Assembly (NCBI GenBank): GCA_040222185.1
Contig: JAVKDP010000058.1
Location: 1 to 42,351, forward strand
Source of the DNA: JAVKDP01 sp040222185
GTDB lineage: Bacteria; Bacteroidota; Rhodothermia; Balneolales; Balneolaceae
Length of the DNA: 42,351 bases
Direction of reading: 5' to 3'
Part shown: in pieces, positions 1-8,108 of the stretch
Position numbering within the stretch: the stretch's first letter is position 1
Layout of the letters: each line of letters starts with the position of its first letter
Notes under the pieces: generated by a model
Told to the model about the DNA's origin: nothing
Seen by the model: the letters and a program-made list of their open reading frames with translations, nothing else
The model's database searches: none
Translations under genes and position numbers: made by a program

Positions 1-531
1 GACCTTGCTATACTTTTTACTGATATTCGCGGTTCTACCAAAAAAATTGCGTCATCTGGTCCTGAGACGTTTATCTCAGTACTTAACCGAACATTAGGAG
101 CCCAGGCTGATGCTGTACTTGAACAAGAAGGCTCTATCGATAAATTTGTTGGGGATTCACTTATTGCACTGTTTAGCGGCGAAAACGCGCTTGAAAGAGC
201 TATCAACTGTGGTATTAAAATTCAAAAAGATTACCTGGAAGATCCTGAAGTATCCGTTTTCTTTGATGGCCTCGGAGTTGGTATCAATTATGGAAGTATG
301 GTTCTTGGAAATATGGGAGCAAAAGAAAGAATGGATTACACAGTTATCGGACCTGAGGTGAACCTTTGTGCCCGGCTTTGCTCGGTAGCAGAATCAGGGC
401 AAGTTTTAGTACCCAAACAACGTATAGAAGAGCATAAACTCGAAAGTAAGTTTACGTTCAACTCTGTTGAGAAGAAAAATTTAAAAGGATTCGCCAATGA
501 GATTCAGATTATGGAGGCAGTATATGAGTAA
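1..531 (+). CDS. Class III adenylate/guanylate cyclase, C-terminal catalytic domain (5' end outside window)
   Basis: The frame is open from base 1 and gives 176 residues, so the N-terminal part (possibly a sensor or membrane domain) lies upstream. The start matches the cyclase core: LFTDIRGST carries the first metal-binding Asp, and DKFVGDSLIALF carries the Lys and second Asp. A later segment, YTVIGPEVNLCARL, keeps the Asn and Arg that stabilise the transition state. The residue that in most adenylate cyclases is Asp (IGDxVN) is Pro here, so substrate preference (ATP or GTP) is not clear from sequence. The product would be cAMP or cGMP. The gene overlaps the next one by 8 bases, implying translational coupling to an outer-membrane barrel protein. 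The family call is firm; specificity and sensor are unknown. Confidence 0.88.
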   Translation, partial: DLAILFTDIRGSTKKIASSGPETFISVLNRTLGAQADAVLEQEGSIDKFVGDSLIALFSGENALERAINCGIKIQKDYLEDPEVSVFFDGLGVGINYGSMVLGNMGAKERMDYTVIGPEVNLCARLCSVAESGQVLVPKQRIEEHKLESKFTFNSVEKKNLKGFANEIQIMEAVYE

Positions 532-1738
532 GCGATTATTGAGCCTTTTCGTTTTTAGCTTTCTATCTACATCAGTAGCCTTTGCCCAGGTTGAAGTAAA
601 CGGTACTTTGGATTTTGGAATATCATCGGGAGGTAGCGAGTCACAGTTTATAGCTAATGGTATACCCAATGAGTTTCGGTACTTACACTTTTCGATACCT
701 CAGGCAAACCTCCTTCTATTCGCTCCAATAAATGAGACTTTTTTCTTTGAAGGAAGACTCCAGGCAGATACTTATGGTACCGGGCAATTGAGCTGGCCCA
801 GGTTTACACTTGCAAATATTACGTACTCAGACCCTGCAAAGAACTATTCTCTAAGTGCAGGCAGGTTTATATCTAACTTCGGATTTTACCCGAGCAGAAA
901 CCTGACCATAGACCGAACCTTCTTAGAGCTCCCTCTCTCATACTCTTATTACATAAGCATGTCGGATGTATATGGGTATTGGGATAATGCCAGGTATCAA
1001 AATGGATATTCTGCTGAAGATGGTATTATGACTACTGTATATTTTGGAGGATACTCAACAGGCTTGAGATGGGATTGGGAGATTGAGGAAAGCAAACTCT
1101 TGCTACAAACTTCATTTACTTCAGTCTCTCCTGGTTCAGGAAGAGATTATACTAATTTAGCGAATGCTGCTCTTACTTCACGCCTAGTATACAATCCTAA
1201 TATAAAGTGGCAATTTGGGCTTTCTGCTTCTCATGGAAGCTTTATGCAGCTTGTTGAAAGCGAAAATGGTGCTGTTCGAGGAAATAATCCTTTTGAACAA
1301 TATCGCCAGACACTTGTTGGTTTTGACTTCAAGTATGGGTTGGGTTTTTGGGAGATCGTTGGAGAAACCATTTACTCAAATTGGAAAGTACCTGCATGGA
1401 TAACCCCTACTGGCTGGGTTTTTGAAGGAACAGGGAATGATTTGAAGACCTTCAACTTTTCGAATATCGGAGCTAATATTGACATCAAATTCGAACCGCC
1501 AGCTTTATCCGGAAGTTATTTCGCTTTCCGTTTCGATCACCTCAACTTTATCGAAGAACACCCGGTGGAAAATAATCAGTATGGAACAGATGACTGGGAC
1601 AAAGATAAGTTCAGATACTCAGCAGCATTTGGCTATAAGCTTGCAAGAAACGTTGAAGGAAAACTTTTAGTTAGTGAACAAACTCCAAATGATGGCTCTT
1701 TATACACATTCAGAGCTGTGATAACTGCTTTCTTTTAG
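524..1738 (+). CDS. Outer-membrane beta-barrel (porin-like) protein, hypothetical
   Basis: This is a 404-residue protein. I chose the ATG at 524 because a GGAG at 513-516 precedes it and it begins a clean signal peptide (MSKRLLSLFVFSFLSTSVAFA, cleavage before QVEVNG). An upstream ATG in the same frame at 497 would add nine residues before that signal. The mature part alternates polar and aromatic residues, has regular strand-turn spacing, and ends AVITAFF. The terminal Phe is typical of proteins inserted by the BAM complex. No known porin family could be named. The start lies inside the cyclase gene, so the two are probably co-translated. It may be a channel or an uncharacterised surface protein. 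Confidence 0.8.
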   Translation: MSKRLLSLFVFSFLSTSVAFAQVEVNGTLDFGISSGGSESQFIANGIPNEFRYLHFSIPQANLLLFAPINETFFFEGRLQADTYGTGQLSWPRFTLANITYSDPAKNYSLSAGRFISNFGFYPSRNLTIDRTFLELPLSYSYYISMSDVYGYWDNARYQNGYSAEDGIMTTVYFGGYSTGLRWDWEIEESKLLLQTSFTSVSPGSGRDYTNLANAALTSRLVYNPNIKWQFGLSASHGSFMQLVESENGAVRGNNPFEQYRQTLVGFDFKYGLGFWEIVGETIYSNWKVPAWITPTGWVFEGTGNDLKTFNFSNIGANIDIKFEPPALSGSYFAFRFDHLNFIEEHPVENNQYGTDDWDKDKFRYSAAFGYKLARNVEGKLLVSEQTPNDGSLYTFRAVITAFF

Positions 1739-1752
1739 CTTGTTTATAACAC

Positions 1753-2319
1753 ATGGATAGAAAAACTTTCCTAAAAAAGACCCCAATACTTGGTCTTACA
1801 GCTAGTATTGCCCTTACAAGCTGTAGCACTGGCCCAACATCTACTGATATTGACTTAACAGGTGATGCTGAAATTCTCACATTAGCTGCAGTGAGAGAAG
1901 ATCAGGCTATAAATACTTACCAGGCGATAATAGACTCAGGACGATTTACTTCTCAAGCTATAATTGATACCCTGGAGCTTTTTAAAAGTCACCATACCGA
2001 GCATCTGGCTATTTTCAACTCCCTATTAGAAGAACTAGAGGTAAGTAGTATAGCTGCAGGAAGTCAGGGAGAAGCTGAAGGATTTAGTTTGAGCATTAGT
2101 GATACAGAAACCCTTACCTTTGCTATGAATTTAGAACTGAATGCAGCGCAGGCTTATTTCACTGATGCCTTTCAGCAACTTCAGGGTTTAAATTCAAAAC
2201 AAACTATGGGTGAAATTTATCCTGTAGAACTAGCTCATTTTCTGAGTCTGAAAGAAACACTGGAAATAACACCTGTAATTAATGCAGCCATTTTTACTGA
2301 AATCAATGCGAATTCCTGA
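1753..2319 (+). CDS. Ferritin-like domain lipoprotein
   Basis: This 188-residue protein has a lipoprotein signal: a basic start (MDRKTFLKK), a hydrophobic stretch, and the lipobox LTSC with Cys24 as lipid anchor. The mature part is helical and shows a ferritin-like pattern: Glu49 in AVREDQAINTY, the HHTEH cluster at 80-84, Glu128 in LELNAAQAYF, and ELAH at 159-162. These could form a di-iron or other metal site. It resembles secreted ferritin-like/DUF2202-type proteins of unknown function more than iron-storage ferritins, and is short for a cage-forming ferritin. It lies 14 bases after the barrel gene, likely in the same operon. Fold call moderate; function unknown. Confidence 0.7.
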   Translation: MDRKTFLKKTPILGLTASIALTSCSTGPTSTDIDLTGDAEILTLAAVREDQAINTYQAIIDSGRFTSQAIIDTLELFKSHHTEHLAIFNSLLEELEVSSIAAGSQGEAEGFSLSISDTETLTFAMNLELNAAQAYFTDAFQQLQGLNSKQTMGEIYPVELAHFLSLKETLEITPVINAAIFTEINANS

Positions 2320-2361
2320 TTTTAAAAATGCACAACATGTCATTGAATATTTACTTCTGAA

Positions 2362-3021
2362 ATGAAAGCATTACTTAAGTTTGTTATCCTGCTTGGTGCA
2401 TTTTTCACCTTCACACTACTGTTGTTCAAAGTACTGGGCGTTCTGTCAGTTGACGATATAAAGCTTTGGCTTGAACAGGCATTGAGCATTTCACCATGGA
2501 TTGTTGGGTTAATCATTATTGGTTTACTCCTTATTGATCTCTTTATAGCTATTCCTACACTTTCCCTTACTATCCTATCCGGTTTTTTCCTGGGGTTAGA
2601 ACTTGGGGTTACCTACTCCTCTATTGGTATGATTGGAGCTGGAAGCCTGGGCTATTTTGTGAGCCGAACTAATGGAGAACGGCTTTTGCGATTTGTAACT
2701 AAGGATGAAAAACAAGTGACCGAAATGAAAGAATTGTTTACCAAATTCGGCCCTGTTTCGCTTATGTTATGCCGGGCAGCCCCTATGTTGCCTGAAGTAA
2801 CTTCTTGCCTTGCTGGGGTCACAAAAATGCCTTACCTGAGGTATTTGTTATTCTACCTGATAGGAACACTGCCCTACTCTATAATAGCTGTATATGCTGG
2901 CTCAATAAGCAGTATTGATAACCCGGCTCCTGCTATTTTTACTTTTATGGGTATGTTTGCAGGATTGACTTTCATTTGGATAATCTTCCTTTACTTTACC
3001 AAGAAAAGGAAGAAAGCCTGA
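2362..3021 (+). CDS. TVP38/TMEM64 (DedA-superfamily) membrane protein
   Basis: This 219-residue integral membrane protein has an N-terminal helix (about 5-28), a hydrophobic region (about 43-105), and two C-terminal helices (about 165-212). The central segment FGPVSLMLCRAAPMLPEVTS followed by CLAG matches the VTT/SNARE-associated domain, where an Arg and prolines lie in re-entrant loops. Related proteins have been linked to lipid flipping or scrambling and envelope homeostasis; the substrate here is not known. The C terminus is basic (KKRKKA), consistent with a cytoplasmic end. It is 42 bases after the ferritin-like gene and converges with ychF. Confidence 0.82.
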   Translation: MKALLKFVILLGAFFTFTLLLFKVLGVLSVDDIKLWLEQALSISPWIVGLIIIGLLLIDLFIAIPTLSLTILSGFFLGLELGVTYSSIGMIGAGSLGYFVSRTNGERLLRFVTKDEKQVTEMKELFTKFGPVSLMLCRAAPMLPEVTSCLAGVTKMPYLRYLLFYLIGTLPYSIIAVYAGSISSIDNPAPAIFTFMGMFAGLTFIWIIFLYFTKKRKKA

Positions 3022-3031
3022 ATTTGTTTTG

Positions 3032-4126
3032 CTACACGTTAAATCTGAATAGCATTACATCGCCATCAGCTACTACATACTCCTTACCTTCTTGCCTCAT
3101 TTTTCCGGCTTCTTTAGCCTTCTTTTCACCTTCGAATTCTATGTAGTGGTCATAAGCAATGGTTTCTGCCCTTATAAAACCTCTTTCAAAATCTGTATGT
3201 ATAACTCCTGCAGCTTGAGGAGCTTTGGTTCCTTTTCTGATCGTCCATGCCCGCGTTTCTTTAGGGCCCACCGTAAAATAAGTTATTAATCCAAGCTCGG
3301 CATAAGCTCCATGAATTAAGCGGTCCAATCCTGCACTGTTAACTCCCAGTTCTTCCAGGAACATCTCTTTTTCCTCATCTTCCAGTTCAGCTATCTCAGC
3401 TTCAATCTTCGCACAAAACATAACTACTTCGTCATCAAATTGAGCAGCAACAGCTTTTACCCGATCCACAAGTTCATTTCCTGATTCCAGGTCAGTCTCT
3501 CCAACATTACAAGCATAAAGCACCTGCTTTCCTGAAAGAAGCATCAAATCTTTATAAGCAGCTTGTTCATCTTCGGTCACCTTAAATCTGCGAGCCGAAT
3601 TACCATTTTCCAGGTGTTCTCTTAATCTTTCTGCTACCACCAGCTGAGCTTTCATGGCTTTGTCGCCACTTTTTGACTGCTTCTTAAGTGTATCTACTCT
3701 TTTCTCTACACTTTCAAGATCTTTAAGGATCAGCTCTTCTTCGATAATGGTGATATCTCTTTCCGGGTTCACATCACCTTCTACATGAATGATATCATCA
3801 TCTTCAAAACAACGAACTACATGAATAATTAAATCAACTTCCCTGATATGTGATAGAAAAGCATTTCCTTTACCCTTTCCTTCTGCAGCACCTTTTACTA
3901 ATCCGGCTATATCAACAAACTCAATTGTAGTTGGGATAACATTAGCAGAGTCTGCAATTCCAGCAAGGTTTAACAACCTTTCATCCGGAACTGAAACAAG
4001 GCCTACATTCGGGTCAATGGTGCAAAAAGGAAAATTAGCTGACTCTGCACCTGCATTACTTAAAGCATTAAAAAGGGTTGACTTCCCAACGTTGGGCAAC
4101 CCAACAATTCCACACTTAAGACTCAT
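3032..4126 (-). CDS. ychF: Ribosome-associated P-loop ATPase YchF
   Basis: This 364-residue protein has the usual family length. The G1 loop GLPNVGKST is at residues 9-17 and the Obg-type DIAGLVKGA segment follows. The nucleotide-specificity motif reads NVGE rather than NKxD, the known signature that makes YchF prefer ATP. The C-terminal third carries the TGS domain (ETRAWTIRKGTKAPQAAGVIH). YchF/OLA1 proteins bind ribosomes and are linked to stress responses. It is the last gene of the leftward nusB-phosphatase-ychF group, 18 bases after the phosphatase gene. Confidence 0.97.
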   Translation of the reverse strand: MSLKCGIVGLPNVGKSTLFNALSNAGAESANFPFCTIDPNVGLVSVPDERLLNLAGIADSANVIPTTIEFVDIAGLVKGAAEGKGKGNAFLSHIREVDLIIHVVRCFEDDDIIHVEGDVNPERDITIIEEELILKDLESVEKRVDTLKKQSKSGDKAMKAQLVVAERLREHLENGNSARRFKVTEDEQAAYKDLMLLSGKQVLYACNVGETDLESGNELVDRVKAVAAQFDDEVVMFCAKIEAEIAELEDEEKEMFLEELGVNSAGLDRLIHGAYAELGLITYFTVGPKETRAWTIRKGTKAPQAAGVIHTDFERGFIRAETIAYDHYIEFEGEKKAKEAGKMRQEGKEYVVADGDVMLFRFNV

Positions 4127-4144
4127 TAATTCTTTCTTTTAAAT

Positions 4145-4819
4145 TTAAAAATCGATGTTTTTTTGTTGAATAAAATCTCTTTCCGGCAATGCTACTGCAG
4201 TAAGTTTTCCATACTGCTGGTATACACAACCTGTATCTATTCCGATCATGTTTTTTCTGTGAATGGGTGACCGATCCGGGGTATGCCCGAATATTACAGT
4301 CTTCTCCCACTTCTGTACTTCTTTATTGATATGATCCCTGGTCCACAAGAAACTGCTATGGATTGATTCATCTGCCAGGGCCTCAGCTACAGTCTTATCT
4401 ATAGGAAGGCCACCGTGAACGAATAAAAAATCTTCCGATTCATAATAGAGCTTCGTATTGATAAAAAATTTGAGATGAGCATAAGGAATTTTTGAATCCG
4501 GGCAACTTTGATAATATGACTCCATTGTTGCATCCCCGCCATAATCAAACCAGTCTACCCAGCTTTTGTCTTGCTGATACCTTAATAGCATTGCATCATG
4601 ATTTCCTCTGAGAAATACACAATCATGACTCTTACTAAACTCAATTAAGATATCTACCACCTCTTTGGAGTGAGGACCCCGGTCTACATAATCACCAATA
4701 AAAACATAGGTCCTGGTTTCTCCAAACTCATTCTCAAGTCTTTTCAATAACTCGGTCAATGTTTTGGAACAACCGTGAATGTCGCCAATAGCTACGTACC
4801 CTTTTGAGTTCTCTTTCAT
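4145..4819 (-). CDS. PPP-family serine/threonine protein phosphatase / metallophosphoesterase
   Basis: This 224-residue cytoplasmic enzyme has the three PPP metal-binding motifs in order: GDIHG, GDYVDRGP and RGNHD. They are followed by FVHGG and FGHTP, which supply later metal-ligand His residues. These are the features of bacterial PrpA/ApaH-like phosphatases with a two-metal centre. The length fits a protein phosphatase better than ApaH (about 280 residues). Its ATG overlaps the nusB stop in an ATGA junction at 4816-4819, so it is translationally coupled to nusB. The target is unknown. Confidence 0.9.
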   Translation of the reverse strand: MKENSKGYVAIGDIHGCSKTLTELLKRLENEFGETRTYVFIGDYVDRGPHSKEVVDILIEFSKSHDCVFLRGNHDAMLLRYQQDKSWVDWFDYGGDATMESYYQSCPDSKIPYAHLKFFINTKLYYESEDFLFVHGGLPIDKTVAEALADESIHSSFLWTRDHINKEVQKWEKTVIFGHTPDRSPIHRKNMIGIDTGCVYQQYGKLTAVALPERDFIQQKNIDF

Positions 4820-5280
4820 TTGTTAACGGAGCTTTCTATTAATCCTCTACCAGTTTTTTTAATCTTCCCTTCCGAGTTAAGCACTTCGAGAGAGGCATCT
4901 AATATTCCGTTTACAAAGCGACCTGATTTCGCTGTGGAGTATTTCTTAACGATTTCAATAGCTTCATTAATCGTAACTTTTGTAGGAATCTCCTCAAAGT
5001 AAATGAACTCACAAAGCGACATTTTGAGCACAATCAAGTCAATCATAGCAAGTCGCTGAATGTCCCAGTTCTTGATATGTTCTGTAACAATATCATGAAA
5101 CTCTTTATCATGCTCTAAAGTGAGAAAAAATAATCGCTCAGCGAATCTTCTTGCTTCCTTTTCTGAAGATAAAGCATCCTTAATAATAGTATCACTGATA
5201 TACTGAACAGTGTCTTTGCTTTGAAGAAATGCATAAATAGATTGAAGAACGGTTTCGCGTACTAGTCTGCGATTGATCAT
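4816..5280 (-). CDS. nusB: Transcription antitermination factor NusB
   Basis: This 154-residue protein matches the NusB all-helical domain, with RRLVRETVLQSIYAF at the start and the conserved C-terminal TKVTINEAIEIVKKYS plus KSGRFVNGILD. NusB joins NusE (S10) in rRNA antitermination complexes. I chose the ATG at 5280 (MINRRLV) over an in-frame ATG at 5304. The family starts at the Arg-Arg motif, and a TATCTTTG promoter box lies at 5302-5309, across the upstream ATG. It heads a leftward group with the phosphatase and ychF. Confidence 0.94.
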   Translation of the reverse strand: MINRRLVRETVLQSIYAFLQSKDTVQYISDTIIKDALSSEKEARRFAERLFFLTLEHDKEFHDIVTEHIKNWDIQRLAMIDLIVLKMSLCEFIYFEEIPTKVTINEAIEIVKKYSTAKSGRFVNGILDASLEVLNSEGKIKKTGRGLIESSVNK

Positions 5281-5301
5281 GCCTTGGATTTTTGTGAAGG
5301 G

Positions 5302-5309
5302 CAAAGATA
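5302..5309 (-). promoter_or_regulatory. FCB-type -7 promoter box for nusB
   Basis: On the minus strand the sequence reads TATCTTTG, a full match to the Bacteroidota -7 consensus TAnnTTTG. It predicts a start site near 5295 and a short leader before the ATG at 5280. The -33 element (TTG) is not obvious, so the call rests on the -7 box and its position. Confidence 0.5.
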
Positions 5310-5377
5310 AGGAATTGCTGTTTCCCTAGAAAAGAAAGATTGATGTATTTACAAGTTCTTCCGTATCTTATTTTTTT

Positions 5378-5451
5378 GCGTCCTTAGCTCAGTTGGTTAG
5401 AGTATCACATTGACATTGTGGGGGTCACTGGTTCGAATCCAGTAGGACGCA
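5378..5451 (+). tRNA. tRNA-Val (anticodon GAC)
   Basis: A complete cloverleaf can be folded. The acceptor stem GCGTCCT pairs with AGGACGC (5444-5450). The D arm is GCTC/GAGT, the anticodon stem TCACA/TGTGG encloses loop TTGACAT, and the T arm is ACTGG-TTCGAAT-CCAGT. The discriminator base is A5451 and CCA is not encoded. Anticodon GAC reads valine GUC/GUU. A TTGATG (5340-5345) and TATCTT (5364-5369) spaced by 18 bases upstream may be its promoter. Confidence 0.96.
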
Positions 5452-5464
5452 CACTTCCTTGATA

Positions 5465-5498
5465 TAAAAAAGGCTCTAAATCAATAAAGCCTTTTTTA
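5465..5498 (+). terminator. Rho-independent terminator after tRNA-Val
   Basis: AAAAAAGGCT (5466-5475) pairs exactly with AGCCTTTTTT (5488-5497) around a 12-base loop. The pairing is symmetric in A/T tracts, so it could also act on leftward transcripts. It lies 14 bases after the tRNA. Confidence 0.8.
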
Positions 5499-5846
5499 TA
5501 AGTCTAATAAATCATCAATCTCTCTATTATTCTTGATGCTCTTTATATCCTGAACATTCTGTCAGGATCAATTTCTTACCTCCGGTTAAAAACTAAGAGT
5601 ATAAATATCAATATATGTTACAGTTTATATTAAATTTATTCGAGAAGTCGAAAAATGATAGCTATTCCTTCCAAGAACCCCATCTATTCACTACAATATT
5701 ATTTTTCAATGACTTGAATAAAATTTCATTCAACAAAGTCTGAATTTATTCGAGATATATTTTATGATATTCGTACTATACATTCTAACTATTTATTAAT
5801 TAGACATTTAGAATCATAAAATCTAACTCTACAACTGATCGAAAAG
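5499..5846. other. Gene-free AT-rich stretch with a 13-base direct repeat
   Basis: I see no coding frame or RNA gene here. A 13-mer, AATTTATTCGAGA, occurs twice, at 5633-5645 and 5743-5755, exactly 110 bases apart. The region lies beyond the 3' end of the leftward sensor kinase gene and after the tRNA terminator, so it is probably a spacer. Confidence 0.5.
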
Positions 5847-7949
5847 CTACTCAAGTTTTTTGAATTTAAACTCAAATACTGTACCGGTATCAGAAAATAT
5901 ATTCGTTTCAGCATTTAACTGTCTCGATAATGTATCAATTAATTTTAAACCTAATGATGAGTTTTCTCCAATATTTCTTTCCCTATCAATACCAACTCCA
6001 TCATCACGAACGCTAAACAGTATTTCACCTTCATTTTCTTTGAAAATGATATGTATTGTTCCACTTTCTTTTCCTACAAATGCATGTTTAAAACTATTCG
6101 TCAAAATCTCATTCAATAATAACCCACATGGTATTGCCTGTGTAATCATGAATGAAACATCATCTAAATCGAAAGTGATTTCTACGGGAACAGAGTTCAG
6201 ACCCATTGTCTGTTTTACAATCAAACTCAACTCTTTGATGTACGTTTGAACGTCTATTTTGGAGAGAAAATCATTCTGGTAAAGTTTTTCATGAACCAGC
6301 GCAATCGAATTAATACGCATCCTACTTTCATTCAAGATCATCTTGGCGTCTTTATTCTGAGTATCATAAGATTGCAACTCCAGTAGCCCTGTTATAACGG
6401 CCAGGTTATTTTTTACCCGGTGATGTATTTCAGCTAGTAATACTTCTTTTTCTTTCAGCGAGTTTAGTAACTGGTTTTCTACACTCTTAGTCTCTGTTAT
6501 ATCAACATAAATGCCGTATTTAGCTATCATTTTCCCTTCAATAATAATCGGAACAGCATAGGTAATTACATCCAGTTCATCACCGTTTTTGGTGTGTCGC
6601 TTACAAACTACTTCCTCTACTTTAGTAGAATCTGAAAGAAACTTAGCAACCTTGAAATCTTCTTCTGAAACGATCAATCGATCTATTTCTAATCCTTGTA
6701 TCTCATCTAGTTTATACTGGAAGGTCTTTTCAAATCCTGTATTAACAAGAACGATTTCATTTCTATCACTCAGAAGTGCAATGGCTATTGGAGTTGAATT
6801 AAATAACTCAGAGAATAAATGTTCTCTTTTCTTTAATTCAGCTTCTGAGTCTTTTTGCTCTGAAATATCCCTTTCTATAACTATCAGAATGTCCTCTCCG
6901 TTATAGCTACCCTTATTAACCAGAATTTGTGTTGGAAATACTTCTCCATTTGCTCTCTTTCCCCAACCTTCAAACTTTCCTATACCTTCATGATCTGTTC
7001 TTTTTTTGATCTGGAAAAACCGTTCTGAATCAAACTTCCCCGGAGCACTCAGTACTCTATAATTTTTTCCAATTACTTCTTTTGGATCATATCCATAGGT
7101 TAGTTTTAAACCATTATTTGCTTCAACAATCATACCATCCCAATTCAGTAAATAAATAGCATCACTTATTGAGTCAAATAAATCCCTGTAGCTTGCAGAT
7201 ATTCGTTTCGACTGCTCAAGAGCATTTACCCTTGCTGTAATATCAGATACCAGGGAATAAATGGAAACAATGTTGCCATCAGCATCAAACAAAAATGAAT
7301 TGTTCCATTCGCAATGAATTGTGACTCCCGATTTAGTAATATTTCGGTTAACAACCGTTACATTCTTCTTATTCCCTTTTATGGTATCAGACAATTGTTT
7401 TCTAACAAAATCGATGTCTTCGGGATGAACAAATTCTTTTAATAAGGTCGTTCTTTCAATAGCTTCCTTTTGAGTCCAGCCAAATAACGCTTCAGCCTTA
7501 TCCGACCATCTAAGCACTTTTAAATCCATGTTCCACTCTATTTCAGCCATGGGAAAATTTTGAAATGCCAATGGATATGAAACTATATCAGCATGGATTG
7601 ATTTTTCTTTTACTACATTTGTAACATCATGTGCTACAACAATTTTAGCCGGATTACCTTTATAGCTTATCAGATGTGAAGAGAACTGAACATAGCTATC
7701 TGCAGTTTTTTTCTTTGTAACTTTCCAAACATTTTTAAAACCCGAAAAACCATCTTCTGAAATAGAATAAGGTTCCTTAGACAAGTCAACTTCTTTACAA
7801 AAATCAGTGAGTTTTTTTCCTATTAAATCACTTCTCTCTTGTCCGAATTTGATTGAAGCTGCCTCATTACTATCCAATATTTTAAGTGAGATCTGATCGC
7901 AAATAAACATTGATTGCGAATCAAAAAATGCCTCGTCTTTTGGGATCAT
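5847..7949 (-). CDS. Multi-PAS sensor histidine kinase (HisKA_2 type)
   Basis: This 700-residue protein has no clear membrane helix and so is probably cytoplasmic. Four PAS-like units can be followed at about 10-112, 125-240, 250-365 and 375-488. The second to fourth end in the typical DIT/DIS-containing PAC border. The phosphoacceptor region EIHHRVKNNLAVITGLLELQ (508-527, His510) is the HisKA_2 form, followed by an ATPase domain with NEILTNSFKHAF (N box, from 613), DDGVGI (649-654) and SSLGLKL. HisKA_2 kinases often signal through unusual or stand-alone regulators. No response regulator is adjacent, so it is an orphan. The ligand of the PAS domains is unknown. Confidence 0.93.
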   Translation of the reverse strand: MIPKDEAFFDSQSMFICDQISLKILDSNEAASIKFGQERSDLIGKKLTDFCKEVDLSKEPYSISEDGFSGFKNVWKVTKKKTADSYVQFSSHLISYKGNPAKIVVAHDVTNVVKEKSIHADIVSYPLAFQNFPMAEIEWNMDLKVLRWSDKAEALFGWTQKEAIERTTLLKEFVHPEDIDFVRKQLSDTIKGNKKNVTVVNRNITKSGVTIHCEWNNSFLFDADGNIVSIYSLVSDITARVNALEQSKRISASYRDLFDSISDAIYLLNWDGMIVEANNGLKLTYGYDPKEVIGKNYRVLSAPGKFDSERFFQIKKRTDHEGIGKFEGWGKRANGEVFPTQILVNKGSYNGEDILIVIERDISEQKDSEAELKKREHLFSELFNSTPIAIALLSDRNEIVLVNTGFEKTFQYKLDEIQGLEIDRLIVSEEDFKVAKFLSDSTKVEEVVCKRHTKNGDELDVITYAVPIIIEGKMIAKYGIYVDITETKSVENQLLNSLKEKEVLLAEIHHRVKNNLAVITGLLELQSYDTQNKDAKMILNESRMRINSIALVHEKLYQNDFLSKIDVQTYIKELSLIVKQTMGLNSVPVEITFDLDDVSFMITQAIPCGLLLNEILTNSFKHAFVGKESGTIHIIFKENEGEILFSVRDDGVGIDRERNIGENSSLGLKLIDTLSRQLNAETNIFSDTGTVFEFKFKKLE

Positions 7950-8108
7950 TAATTACTAGACCTGTTATTAATCATTGCGGTATAAATATGCGCTTTCTTC
8001 TTTTTTTTACCAATAGAAAAAACTATTTAATTATTATTGCTAACTGAATGTGCCTATTTTCCTTTTTTCTTATCTTAAGTGCGAAAAAAAGCTTTATAAA
8101 TTTTATTA

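Noticed and set aside
7950..8108. Possible T-box or leader element upstream of thrS
   Set aside because: I saw no T-box sequence or anti-terminator fold in the gap.
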